DNA from: JASJGK01 sp033791585 | GTDB lineage: Bacteria; SAR324; XYD2-FULL-50-16 | Direction of reading: 5' to 3' | Length of the DNA: 6,205 bases | Assembly: GCA_033791585.1 (NCBI GenBank) | Contig: JASJGK010000170.1 | Location: 1-6,205 of the forward strand | Shown here: positions 1 through 6,124 of the stretch, piece by piece | How positions within the stretch are numbered: position 1 is the first letter of the stretch | Layout: the number at the start of each line of letters is the position of its first letter | Translations under genes and position numbers: made by a program | Notes under the pieces: model-generated | Told to the model about the DNA's origin: nothing | What the model saw: only the letters and a program-made list of their open reading frames with translations | Databases searched by the model: none

Positions 1-2
1 GC

Positions 3-1424
3 CACAGTTCACCTGATTTGATTCTATCTATTGACAGGGAACTAAAAATAGAAGGCTACAACCACCAACCAGCTTTGTACCCAGAACGCTGCGTAGTGGG
101 TGCCTCGATTTTAGATTGGATACCTGCTGAACAGGCAGAAAAGGCTAAGGCATGCTTAGGGTCAGTGATCGAAACTGGGGAAATAGGGAAATTTCAATTT
201 ATAAAACAGTCGCCCTTTGGCAAAGAATTACACTTTGAATCCACAGCCAGTGCGAGATACAACGGCAACCAAATCATTGGCCTCTTGGCTAGAATCACTG
301 ATATCACCGAACAAAAATTGGCAGCTGATCAACTGATCAAAATCAAAGAACGGTTAGAAATTGTGGTGGCAACCAGTGGCATTGGGGTTTGGGATTGGAA
401 TATAAAAACTTCTGAGGTGGTCTTTGATCAAGGTTGGTGCAAGATGATTGGGTACGATCAAGAAGAAATCCCCCAAGAGCTTTCTAGTTGGGAGACTAGA
501 GTGCACCCTGACGACCTTGAAAATTGTTTGATTGATATTAAGGCCCATCTTGCAGGGGAAACCCGAATTTACAGAAACATCCACCGTTTAAAGCACCAAG
601 ATGGCCAGTGGCTTTATATTTTAGACGTGGGTAAGGTGGTAGAGTGGGATTCTGAAGGGGAACCTTTAAGGTTTGTAGGGACTCACACAGATATTTCCAA
701 GGAACAGGAATTAACGGAACAACTCTCTAGAGCCAATAAAACGAAGGATAAGTTTTTCTCTATTATTTCCCATGATTTACGTAGTCCCTTTAACGGAATA
801 TTAGGGGGAATTGACTTGATTAAAGGTGAAATTAATGGGGATAAAAACCACCCTTTCTTTGACCTAGTGGAAATGGTTTCCCTATCTGCAAAAAGGGCCT
901 TCAATCTGCTTGATGATCTATTAACTTGGTCACGTTTGCAAAGTGAGCATCTTAAGGCTGAAATCGAACCTATTTTAGCAAAAGATATCATTGCATCCTC
1001 ATTAGAGCGCAATCAGGCGGTGGCAGCTTTGAAAGAAGTCAAAATTGAAAGTCAAATTCCCAAAACTCTGATTCTATTTGCTGATAAAAAAATGCTGCAA
1101 GAAATCCTTTCTAATTTAATCTCTAATTCTATTAAATTTAGTCCTAGAGGCGCTAAGGTCAGCATAAAATGCACCGAAGATGAAGAATTTAATTATATTT
1201 CAGTTAAAGACCAAGGGGCAGGGGTGGCCCTTACCGACCAAGCCAAACTTTTTAATGTTGGAGAATTGGTTTCGGCACCTGGCACAGAGGGGGAACAGGG
1301 TACAGGGCTGGGCCTTGGTTTGGTACAAGAATTTATGGATGCAATGGATGGCAGTATTCATTACGACCAAAGCTACCAAGATGGGGCTAACTTTATTTTA
1401 ACTCTTCCTAAGCCTGAGATTTAG
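3..1424 (+). CDS. PAS-PAS sensor histidine kinase, 5'-truncated by window edge
   Basis: Two-component sensor kinase that autophosphorylates on His and passes the phosphate to a response regulator not seen here. The frame is open to the left edge, and the codons before the TTG at nt 18 (reading ...SSPDLILSIDRE) are typical of a PAS domain start, so the true start lies upstream and the TTG is internal. Counting residues from the codon at nt 18: PAS 1 at about 1-97, ending in TDITEQK; PAS 2 of the PAS_3 type at about 112-230, with WDWN, HPDD and a closing GTHTDIS; DHp/HisKA with His252 in SHDLRSP; HATPase N box with Asn366 and Asn370; G1 box Asp398 in DQGAG; G2 box GTGLGLG at 428-434. All catalytic boxes are intact. 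No membrane segment or receiver domain is visible, so it may be cytoplasmic unless upstream sequence adds an anchor. The signal sensed is unknown. Confidence 0.95.
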   Translation, partial: HSSPDLILSIDRELKIEGYNHQPALYPERCVVGASILDWIPAEQAEKAKACLGSVIETGEIGKFQFIKQSPFGKELHFESTASARYNGNQIIGLLARITDITEQKLAADQLIKIKERLEIVVATSGIGVWDWNIKTSEVVFDQGWCKMIGYDQEEIPQELSSWETRVHPDDLENCLIDIKAHLAGETRIYRNIHRLKHQDGQWLYILDVGKVVEWDSEGEPLRFVGTHTDISKEQELTEQLSRANKTKDKFFSIISHDLRSPFNGILGGIDLIKGEINGDKNHPFFDLVEMVSLSAKRAFNLLDDLLTWSRLQSEHLKAEIEPILAKDIIASSLERNQAVAALKEVKIESQIPKTLILFADKKMLQEILSNLISNSIKFSPRGAKVSIKCTEDEEFNYISVKDQGAGVALTDQAKLFNVGELVSAPGTEGEQGTGLGLGLVQEFMDAMDGSIHYDQSYQDGANFILTLPKPEI

Positions 1425-1454
1425 TATTCCCTTTAAAAAGTTTTCAAGGGAATA
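1425..1454 (+). terminator. Perfect 9-bp hairpin after the kinase stop, possible terminator
   Basis: TATTCCCTT (1425-1433) and AAGGGAATA (1446-1454) are perfect inverted repeats that start on the base after the kinase stop codon. Four more A-T pairs are possible inside the loop. No clean T-run follows the right arm (ATTTCAGG), so it is not a textbook intrinsic terminator. It may terminate weakly or protect the mRNA 3' end. The rest of the 249-nt gap up to nt 1673 is AT-rich with no convincing gene. Confidence 0.45.
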
Positions 1455-1663
1455 ATTTCAGGTTTTCTAAAACTTTATCTGTTCCTTTGTTTTGACTTTC
1501 CTTGTAAAATTTCTACTTCCAATTTAATATAAAGTAAATTTAGTAACTCTTCCGAAAGAAAGTAATAGAAGCTAAAAAAGCCACTGTTTTTTAATTGGTC
1601 ATTATCATAGTCTATTCTTTTGTAGGAGTTGCCCCCAAGCAATTCACTTTTTAACCGATTTCT

Positions 1664-1669
1664 AGAGGA
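1664..1669 (+). promoter_or_regulatory. Shine-Dalgarno AGAGGA that decides the lipoprotein start
   Basis: AGAGGA lies 4 nt before the ATG at 1674. That ATG also begins a clean lipoprotein signal peptide. The longer reading from a TTG at 1629 would place 15 non-signal residues in front of the signal, so the ATG is preferred. Confidence 0.6.
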
Positions 1670-1673
1670 CGCC

Positions 1674-2246
1674 ATGAATCGAATCTTTAATTTTTTATTC
1701 ATTTTAATATCTTTTGTAGCTCTGGCTTCTTGTTCTGATTCAAAACCAGATAGCGATCAAGGCGGATTTGGTGACATGGATATCCCCGAATGGGTTCTAA
1801 TGCCAAGTGTTGAAGATGGCATTGCCGCAACTGAATGTGTGAACTGGTCAGGTGATTTTTCTATCGACCGTGCCGAGGCCACGGCCTTAGCCCGAGCTGA
1901 AATAGTTAGGCAGATAGGCATCAAAGCTTCAGCCTTAGATAAAACCTACCAAGAAAAGGTAAAAACAGCGGGCAAGGTTGCTGTTGGTGGTACCTTTACA
2001 TCGGCCTCCAAACAAGTTTCCCAAGCCTATCTACGTGGGACCAAAGCCATAAAAGTTAAGCCTATTTTGATTGATGATAAAAAGAAACTTTGTGTTATGG
2101 TCACTCTCTCAAAGCAACAGAAATTTTTTGAAGACATCCTAAAGCAAAGCGGTGAAAAAGTTAGCCCACAAGACCAAGAGGTTTTGTACCAAGAGTTTAA
2201 GGCTGCTAAAGCCCAAAATGAACTTGCTAAATCTTTGGAAAATTAA
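1674..2246 (+). CDS. LPP20-like outer-membrane lipoprotein
   Basis: Small secreted lipoprotein of 190 aa. The signal peptide is a short basic start (MNR), a hydrophobic core at 5-16 and lipobox L17-A18-S19-C20. Ser at +2 predicts outer-membrane sorting by the E. coli rule. The mature part begins with an acidic, Ser-rich linker. A domain resembling the LPP20 family (Helicobacter LPP20 and the FlgT/FlgP-like proteins) follows, with an I-P-E-W motif (Trp40), an Ala-rich helix (EATALARAEIVRQI) and a closing strand (KLCVMVTLSK). The last ~40 residues are charged and helical. The specific role is unknown; relatives are structural envelope or flagellum-associated proteins. The next gene lies 136 nt downstream behind its own promoter, and a larger lipoprotein with a similar P-x-W motif follows that. 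The lipoprotein call is firm; the LPP20 assignment is by pattern only. Confidence 0.85.
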   Translation: MNRIFNFLFILISFVALASCSDSKPDSDQGGFGDMDIPEWVLMPSVEDGIAATECVNWSGDFSIDRAEATALARAEIVRQIGIKASALDKTYQEKVKTAGKVAVGGTFTSASKQVSQAYLRGTKAIKVKPILIDDKKKLCVMVTLSKQQKFFEDILKQSGEKVSPQDQEVLYQEFKAAKAQNELAKSLEN

Positions 2247-2307
2247 TACCTCTGGCAAGTGTCTAGTATCTTTGGCTTAGCCGTTGCGAAACATCGTGAC
2301 TGCAAGG

Positions 2308-2316
2308 TGATATAAT
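2308..2316 (+). promoter_or_regulatory. Extended -10 promoter for the cytochrome/lipoprotein operon
   Basis: TGATATAAT matches the sigma-70 extended -10 consensus (TGnTATAAT) at every fixed position. No good -35 stands at 17 nt; the nearest resemblance, TTGCGA at 2284, is too far away at 21 nt. Extended -10 promoters often do without a -35. Transcription would start near nt 2322-2324, giving a leader of about 60 nt. Confidence 0.55.
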
Positions 2317-2322
2317 TATAGT

Positions 2323-2358
2323 TTGGCTACCTTTTGGAATTTTTTAAAGGGTGGCCAA
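2323..2358 (+). other. Stem-loop at the predicted mRNA 5' end
   Basis: TTGGCTACCTTT (2323-2334) pairs with AAAGGGTGGCCAA (2346-2358) through one G-T wobble and one bulged base, leaving an 11-nt loop. It begins where transcription from the TGATATAAT promoter should start and ends 24 nt before the ATG at 2383. No T-run follows, so it is not a terminator. A 5'-protective or translation-modulating leader hairpin is the likeliest reading; it matches no riboswitch class I know. Confidence 0.45.
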
Positions 2359-2382
2359 GCTGTGCAAAGTTGATAAGTTAGC

Positions 2383-3021
2383 ATGAAGAGCTTAATAGGT
2401 TTTTTTATTGTTATTTTGTTTTTAGGGCCAAGCCTTGAGGCCGCCCCTAAAATGAAGGTTGTAACAAAATTAGGGCAAACTTCAATTACAGAAGGTATAG
2501 AGCTAAAAGGCACCATGACCGTTACAAATATGGGTTCTGGTGAACTAAAAATTTTAGGGGTTAAACCTTCCTGCGGCTGCACCACCATTAAGATTCCCAA
2601 AAGAAAGCTAACATCAGGTGAATCCACGATCATTCCCTTTTTTGTGGATACAAGGGGTAAGATCGGCAAGGTGGAAAAGACCATTAAAATCTATTCTAAT
2701 TCCCCTGGGCCAGCACATGTGGAACCCATTGCCTTTCATGTCCTACCAAAATTGAAAAGAGGTGAGACCAGTTTAAACTTTATTTTAGAGCCACCTTGCG
2801 CCTCTTGCCATATTGACCCTGCCGTGGGCAAAAACGGTGCTATGCTTTTTAAAGCTATTTGCAAATCCTGCCATGTGAAGGCTTTAAAAACAAGGTCTAG
2901 GCCAAGTTTAGTAAAGATAATATCAAGCGGTATCCCAGCCATGGGCATGCCAGCTTACCAAGATTATTTAGATGAATCACAAATTCAGTCTTTGGCTGAG
3001 CACATTTACCAAAGCCACTAA
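2383..3021 (+). CDS. Exported DUF1573 domain-cytochrome c fusion protein
   Basis: Periplasmic or surface protein of 212 aa. The Sec signal peptide has its hydrophobic core at 4-15 and likely cleavage after Ala20 (SLEA-AP). Residues ~25-125 form a DUF1573 domain, an Ig-like beta fold marked by the S63-C64-G65-C66-T67-T68 signature. Residues ~139-212 form a small class I cytochrome c: heme motif C160-K-S-C163-H164, a likely axial Met at 187 or 189 (in MGMPAY) and the usual C-terminal helix (IQSLAEHIY). A second CxxCH, C139-A-S-C142-H143, precedes it in the linker, so one or two c-type hemes may bind. Heme attachment needs the Ccm machinery, which is not in the window. There is no clear Shine-Dalgarno before the ATG. 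The gene begins a two-gene operon with the downstream lipoprotein. Electron transfer or redox sensing is inferred; the partner is unknown. Confidence 0.85.
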   Translation: MKSLIGFFIVILFLGPSLEAAPKMKVVTKLGQTSITEGIELKGTMTVTNMGSGELKILGVKPSCGCTTIKIPKRKLTSGESTIIPFFVDTRGKIGKVEKTIKIYSNSPGPAHVEPIAFHVLPKLKRGETSLNFILEPPCASCHIDPAVGKNGAMLFKAICKSCHVKALKTRSRPSLVKIISSGIPAMGMPAYQDYLDESQIQSLAEHIYQSH

Positions 3022-3022
3022 A

Positions 3023-4456
3023 ATGATGAAACAATTTTTTGTCCTCCTTTTTTTAAGCTTCCTTAGTGTTGCTTGTTCTGAATCTATGCCTGAGCCAGAA
3101 GCTGACTTTGCAGGTGTGAAAAATCGGGCAGCGAAGGCACATGGACAACTGGATAGAGAAATAGGAAACCAACCTGAGCTAGTTATAGGCGCTAGTATTT
3201 GGCAAAAAGAACGGCCTTACTGGCTTGCCGGAACACCTGATAATGCAAGCTTTTTTTATGCTGTTTCCCACATTAAATGCACTGAGTCTAAGCCTTTGCT
3301 TTGCCAGAGTGGGGCGCAAACAAAAGGCAAGGCGGAGCTTGCAAAAAACCTGAGCAGCGAGATTGAAACCCAATCAAAGCTAACCGTCCAACGGGTTAGG
3401 GGGTCGGATCTTAGCACTAGGGAGTACGAGCAAATTGTAAAAGAAAAAGCCAAAAGGGAAGTTTTTGAAGTTGGTTTTGTGCATTATTTTGATCAGGAAA
3501 AACAGATCGTCTCTAGCCTTGTCTACATGCCCCAGAAGGATCATTTTGAACGATCTTTAAATCAGTTAGTGGCATCCTTAGCCACAACATTACCAGCAGA
3601 TACAATTATAGGTTCCTTTTTTGTTTCAGGCGAATCGCGGGAAAGTTATCTTTCTTTTTACACGGGTACAGTTATCCAAGAGAGTTTGTTAAATCTAAAG
3701 GGTGTGGCCTTTGAACACATCCCCAACGACCCTGGTGAAAGCAAAAAAGACTATTTAGAAAAAATGAAAAGTCTGGAGCAACCTTTGCTTTGGGGTGAAT
3801 TTACCTCTGCTGGTGACCAGATTAAGTTGCGTTTGCGCTTTAAGGTGTCTGGTTCTAAAATTTCTAAACTCATTAAATCGGCAAGCCTACCTTTTGAGGG
3901 GGCTGTAGCAAATCTAGCTCAAATTTCTAGGTTAGAAAGAATAGATACCAAGGATCTTCATAAAAAGTGGAATAAGGTGATTTTAGCCACTGTTTCAGGG
4001 GGGAGGCCCTCTCCTTTTTATTCTAAAGAGTCCTTAGCAACCTTTAGAACTGAACTGGAAGAGCGGTTTGTAGATGCCAAGGTGACTGTCCCAAATTCAG
4101 GCGAATTAAGAAATCTTGGCTCAGTAAAGGGCTTTGCCCTAAAAAATGCTGTTAAAAGTTTAGGGAAAAAGAACCCTAAAACAATGTTTTTAGTGATTGG
4201 CTTAGGCGGCGATGTAAGTGCCCACTCAGGTATGCTTTACAAGGGGTTAGCAAGGGCTGACTTATCCCTTTCCCTATATAAACCAGACGGCCAATTGGTG
4301 ATGAAGAAAACCGTTTCGGCCAAACGCTTTTTGGTAGTTGACCCTAGCCAAATGAGCCAAGAAAAACTAAACACAGAAAGCGAAAAAACCGTTTATAAGG
4401 GCATGGAAGAATTTGGTGATGACCTGGTTTCTCAAGTCATTGAAAATATGCTTTAA
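3023..4456 (+). CDS. Large lipoprotein with LPP20-like N-terminal region
   Basis: Secreted protein of 477 aa. The ATG at 3023 (or 3026, directly next to it) is chosen because it opens a signal peptide (MMKQ, hydrophobic core to residue 16) with a relaxed lipobox S15-V16-A17-C18. An ATG at 2972 in the same frame lies inside the preceding gene and would bury the signal. Ser19 at +2 predicts outer-membrane sorting. Residues ~60-200 resemble an LPP20/FlgT-N-like domain: P-Y-W (65-67), then KGKAELAKNLSSEIE, echoing the P-E-W plus Ala-rich helix of the lipoprotein encoded at 1674-2246. The C-terminal third has an alternating strand/helix look (MFLVIGLGGDV, ADLSLSLYKPDGQLV, a final amphipathic helix), broadly like envelope assembly lipoproteins; I cannot name its family. 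It starts 1 nt after the cytochrome stop with no Shine-Dalgarno, so translation is probably coupled. Function unknown. Confidence 0.85.
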   Translation: MMKQFFVLLFLSFLSVACSESMPEPEADFAGVKNRAAKAHGQLDREIGNQPELVIGASIWQKERPYWLAGTPDNASFFYAVSHIKCTESKPLLCQSGAQTKGKAELAKNLSSEIETQSKLTVQRVRGSDLSTREYEQIVKEKAKREVFEVGFVHYFDQEKQIVSSLVYMPQKDHFERSLNQLVASLATTLPADTIIGSFFVSGESRESYLSFYTGTVIQESLLNLKGVAFEHIPNDPGESKKDYLEKMKSLEQPLLWGEFTSAGDQIKLRLRFKVSGSKISKLIKSASLPFEGAVANLAQISRLERIDTKDLHKKWNKVILATVSGGRPSPFYSKESLATFRTELEERFVDAKVTVPNSGELRNLGSVKGFALKNAVKSLGKKNPKTMFLVIGLGGDVSAHSGMLYKGLARADLSLSLYKPDGQLVMKKTVSAKRFLVVDPSQMSQEKLNTESEKTVYKGMEEFGDDLVSQVIENML

Positions 4457-4507
4457 TCCCTACTCAAAATAGGCTTAAATTGAATTTAAAAGGTAAGTTT
4501 TATCCAC

Positions 4508-4915
4508 TGATATTAACCCGTTTCAGTTGAGTTCTTAACTTGCCATCATAGTTTCATATTCAACTGGAGATTTGTACCCCAAAGTTGAATGAAGTCTATG
4601 ATGATTATAAAATCCTTCTATATATTCAAAAACACTTTGTCTTGCCTCATTTCTTGATTCAAATTTTCTATGATGCAACCATTCTTGCTTTAGCGAGTTA
4701 AAAAAGCTTTCAACAACTGCATTATCCCAGCAATTTCCCTTTCTACTCATTGAGCATTTAATGCCATTATTAGCGAGATCCCTCTGGTAATTCCCAGAAG
4801 CATACTGAACCCCACGATCTGAATGGAATAACATTCCACCATTAGGTTGGCGATTATCAATTGCTGAGTTTAAAGCTCTTTGCACAAGCCTAGTAGTCAT
4901 TCTTTTTGACATTGA
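4508..4915 (-). mobile_element. IS-A: truncated IS3-family insertion sequence
   Basis: Remnant of about 410 bp holding the 3' half of orfB and one terminus. Read on the plus strand the terminus begins TGATATTAACCCGTTTC at 4508, matching the style of IS3-group ends (TGA..., with a CCCG-GTTTC-like core). orfA, the first half of orfB and the other end are missing; homology stops near 4915. The element cannot transpose by itself. The left boundary is a best judgement, since no second end is available for comparison. Confidence 0.7.
4535..4912 (-). pseudogene. IS3-family transposase OrfB, C-terminal fragment (IS-A)
   Basis: Fragment of the DDE integrase-fold transposase that cuts and joins IS ends. 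Of its 125 residues, Asp32 (in HSDRGVQYAS) and Glu68 (in CWDNAVVESFF) are separated by exactly 35 residues, the classic IS3/retroviral D-35-E spacing. The C-terminal signature YNHHRLHSTLGYKSPVEYE is also present. The first catalytic Asp and the whole N-terminal half are absent. Family members continue with a WS dipeptide before the first Met here; in this copy Ser is present but the Trp codon is not, so the break is at about nt 4915. Inactive remnant. Confidence 0.92.
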
Positions 4916-4945
4916 AGATGAAGAATCACAGCGGGAAATGATTAA

Positions 4946-5119
4946 TCTTTTATATTCCTGTACTTAAAAACTAATAAGACTACAGTAAAAAGAGATCGGT
5001 TTAGCTTGGGCCAGGGAATAGCAAGTGTTAACGAGCCCAAGGAGAACAGTGGCCTCACTTCCCAAATTCAAGAGTTTGAAAACTCAGCACTGAATTTCAA
5101 AAAAATTACATCCGCATAG
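4946..5119 (+). other. Unassigned open frame between IS-A and the kinase fragment
   Basis: A 57-codon stop-free frame without an ATG, ending at TAG 5117-5119, 8 nt before the kinase fragment's ATG. Its last part reads as a plausible helix (SQIQEFENSALNFKK). I do not recognise it. It could be the frameshifted upstream part of the kinase gene, the tail of a lost gene, or chance. It lies in the 215-nt stretch 4913-5127, in which I see no RNA gene or clear promoter. Confidence 0.2.
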
Positions 5120-5127
5120 TAGTCAAA

Positions 5128-5844
5128 ATGAAAGCCAACGAAGAATTAGCATTCCAAAACGTAGAGAAAGCAAAACGTGCTGCTGAGCTGGTAATAGCCA
5201 ATATAGAATTAGCATTCCAAAACGCAGAGAAAGAAAAACGTGCTGCTGAGCTGGTAATAGCGAAGGAAGAGAAAGCAAAACGTGCTGCTGAGCTGGTAAT
5301 AGCAAGCGAAGAAAAAGAAAAACGTGCTGCTGAGCTGGTAATAGCAAGCGAAGAAAAAGAAAAACGTGCTGCTGAGCTGGTAATAGCAAACGAAGAAAAA
5401 GAAAAACGTGCTGCTGAGCTAATAACGGTCAAAGTCGCTGCTAAAGCCGCTGAACTAGCCAACGCTGCCAAAAGTAATTTCCTGACAATGATGAGTCACG
5501 AGCTCAGGACTCCCATGAATGGAGTATTAGGTGCGGCCCAAATACTCAAACACGAAGACTTAAATCAATCTCAAAATGATTGGTGCGACATAATAATTGT
5601 GTCGGGGAATGCATTGGTTCAAATACTCACAGATATCCTTGATCTATCGAAAATTGAAGCAGGAAAAGAGTCTGTAAATATTAGACCCTTTTCCTTGCGG
5701 AAGGTCATTGAAATCAATGCGGCCTTATTCTTAGGGGCAGCCATGGCAAAGAATATTACATTAACGTGGGAGGCCGACTCAATGATAAGAGAGAACCTTA
5801 TTGGTGACCCTGATCTATTGTCTAAAGTGGACCTATTTGTCTAG
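5128..5844 (+). pseudogene. Truncated histidine kinase: heptad-repeat coiled coil plus HisKA, no ATPase domain
   Basis: Remnant of a BarA/ArcB-style (often hybrid) sensor kinase. Residues ~5-103 are a charged coiled coil built from repeats of the KRAAELVIA type, a known linker in many PAS-containing sensors. Residues ~110-180 are the DHp domain with phosphoacceptor His124 in SHELRTPMNG, closing with ILDLSKIEAGK. The frame then reaches GDPDLLS, just before the ATP-binding domain, where sequence matching an IS3-type end begins at 5823. The last seven codons and the TAG are IS-derived. N, G1 and G2 boxes are absent, so it cannot autophosphorylate. The start also looks unnatural: an ATG straight into the repeat, no Shine-Dalgarno, and an in-frame TGA at 5077, suggesting that sensory domains were lost upstream. 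Whether the missing 3' part survives beyond the right edge cannot be seen. Confidence 0.85.
5140..5433 (+). repeat. Tandem in-frame heptad repeats (63/42 bp units) encoding coiled coil
   Basis: KRAAEL-encoding DNA recurs at 5173, 5236, 5278, 5320, 5362 and 5404, with spacings of 63, 42, 42, 42 and 42 bp, that is 21 or 14 residues (three or two heptads). The first two units include the extra heptad containing ELAFQN. The units at 5308-5349 and 5350-5391 differ by one base, and the first 29 bases of the unit at 5392 are identical to both. This points to recent unit duplication by slippage or unequal recombination. Spacing in exact multiples of seven residues keeps the coiled-coil phase. Confidence 0.93.
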
Positions 5845-5847
5845 ACA
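5823..5847 (+). repeat. Terminal inverted-repeat sequence of IS-B
   Basis: 25-nt terminus aligned without gaps to the IS-C terminus at 6065-6089, with 19 identities including shared AAGTGGACC and AGACA blocks. The kinase reading frame loses family resemblance exactly at its left edge. Confidence 0.65.
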
Positions 5848-5884
5848 GCTTTTTCAAAGTTTATATTCCATTTCTTTCTAATTC

Positions 5885-6064
5885 CTAAGCTGCGAGTTTT
5901 AACTCTTTCCTATAAACATTCATAGGTTTTTGATAATTCAGAGCAGAGTGGAATCGGTTAAAGTTGTAAAAGTGCATGTACCTCTCAACTCCTTTTTTCA
6001 AGTCTCTGATTGAGCCATAATCGCTGATGTAAATCTCATCATATTTCAGGGTCCTAAAGAACCG
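5885..6064 (-). pseudogene. IS3-family transposase OrfB, C-terminal fragment (IS-B)
   Basis: The last 59 residues of an IS3-type transposase: RFFRTLKYDEIY, then a helix (LKKGVERYMHFYNFNRFHSALNYQKPMNVY), the conserved end of the catalytic domain and its tail. The catalytic Glu normally sits just before RFF (as VERFF), so all three catalytic acids lie outside this piece. An open frame continues to an ATG at 6085, but those seven residues are translated from the IS-C terminus and are not part of the protein. The sequence differs from the IS-A and IS-C transposases, so this is a separate element type. Confidence 0.88.
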
Positions 6065-6089
6065 TGAAGTGGACCCCATCGTCAAGACA
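6065..6089 (+). repeat. Terminal inverted-repeat sequence of IS-C
   Basis: 25-nt element end; 19 of 25 positions agree with the IS-B end at 5823-5847. The matching inverted copy should lie at the far end of IS-C, beyond the window. Confidence 0.65.
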
Positions 6090-6105
6090 GCAAAAGCTGT
6101 TTTTT
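6087..6105 (+). terminator. Intrinsic terminator facing into IS-C
   Basis: ACAGC (6087-6091), loop AAAA, GCTGT (6096-6100), then a T-run to 6105. The stem can lengthen with G-T and A-T pairs at its base. On the plus strand it would stop transcripts entering the element from outside, a common arrangement that shields transposase genes from read-through. The stem is short, so strength is uncertain. Confidence 0.5.
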
Positions 6106-6124
6106 AAGAGAGAATCAAACTAAT

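Larger units (their letters stand above)
5823..6064 (-). mobile_element. IS-B: IS3-family remnant inserted in the kinase and split by IS-C
   Basis: About 242 bp of a second IS3-family element on the minus strand, distinct from IS-A. Its outer end on the plus strand starts TAAAGTGGACC at 5823 and matches the IS-C end at 19 of 25 positions. Inside it lies the 3' end of an orfB. Its coding homology stops at 6064, where the IS-C terminus begins. Its first base triplet is TAA rather than the usual TGA, perhaps a mutated end. Confidence 0.75.

Noticed and set aside
1502..1530. Promoter candidate TTGTAA - 17 nt - TAATAT before the first lipoprotein
   Set aside because: Each box matches only 4 of 6 consensus bases, and the region is AT-rich enough to give several such pairs by chance. 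A promoter is likely somewhere in 1455-1660, but I cannot place it.
1475..1702. Minus-strand 75-residue open frame in the gap before the first lipoprotein
   Set aside because: AT-rich, no recognisable domain, no Shine-Dalgarno identified, and it overlaps the signal-peptide region of the plus-strand lipoprotein.
4475..4489. TTAAAT-TGA-ATTTAA inverted repeat after the large lipoprotein gene, as a terminator
   Set aside because: The stem is only A-T pairs and no T-run follows; too weak to call.
4911..4967. Short plus-strand frame reading IEDEESQREMINLL before a TAA, resembling the start of a receiver domain
   Set aside because: Only about 18 codons, without a phosphoacceptor Asp or other support; the resemblance is too short to mean anything.
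5140..5433. CRISPR-like array
   Set aside because: Units are contiguous, in frame and code for a coiled coil; there are no unique spacers between repeats.
5106..5471. Long minus-strand open frames opposite the repeat array, including a Ser/Ala-rich one
   Set aside because: They are antisense by-products of the heptad repeats; the repetitive FSFSS/AITSSAA pattern simply mirrors the GAA/AAA/GCT codons of the plus-strand kinase. No start signal or known domain.
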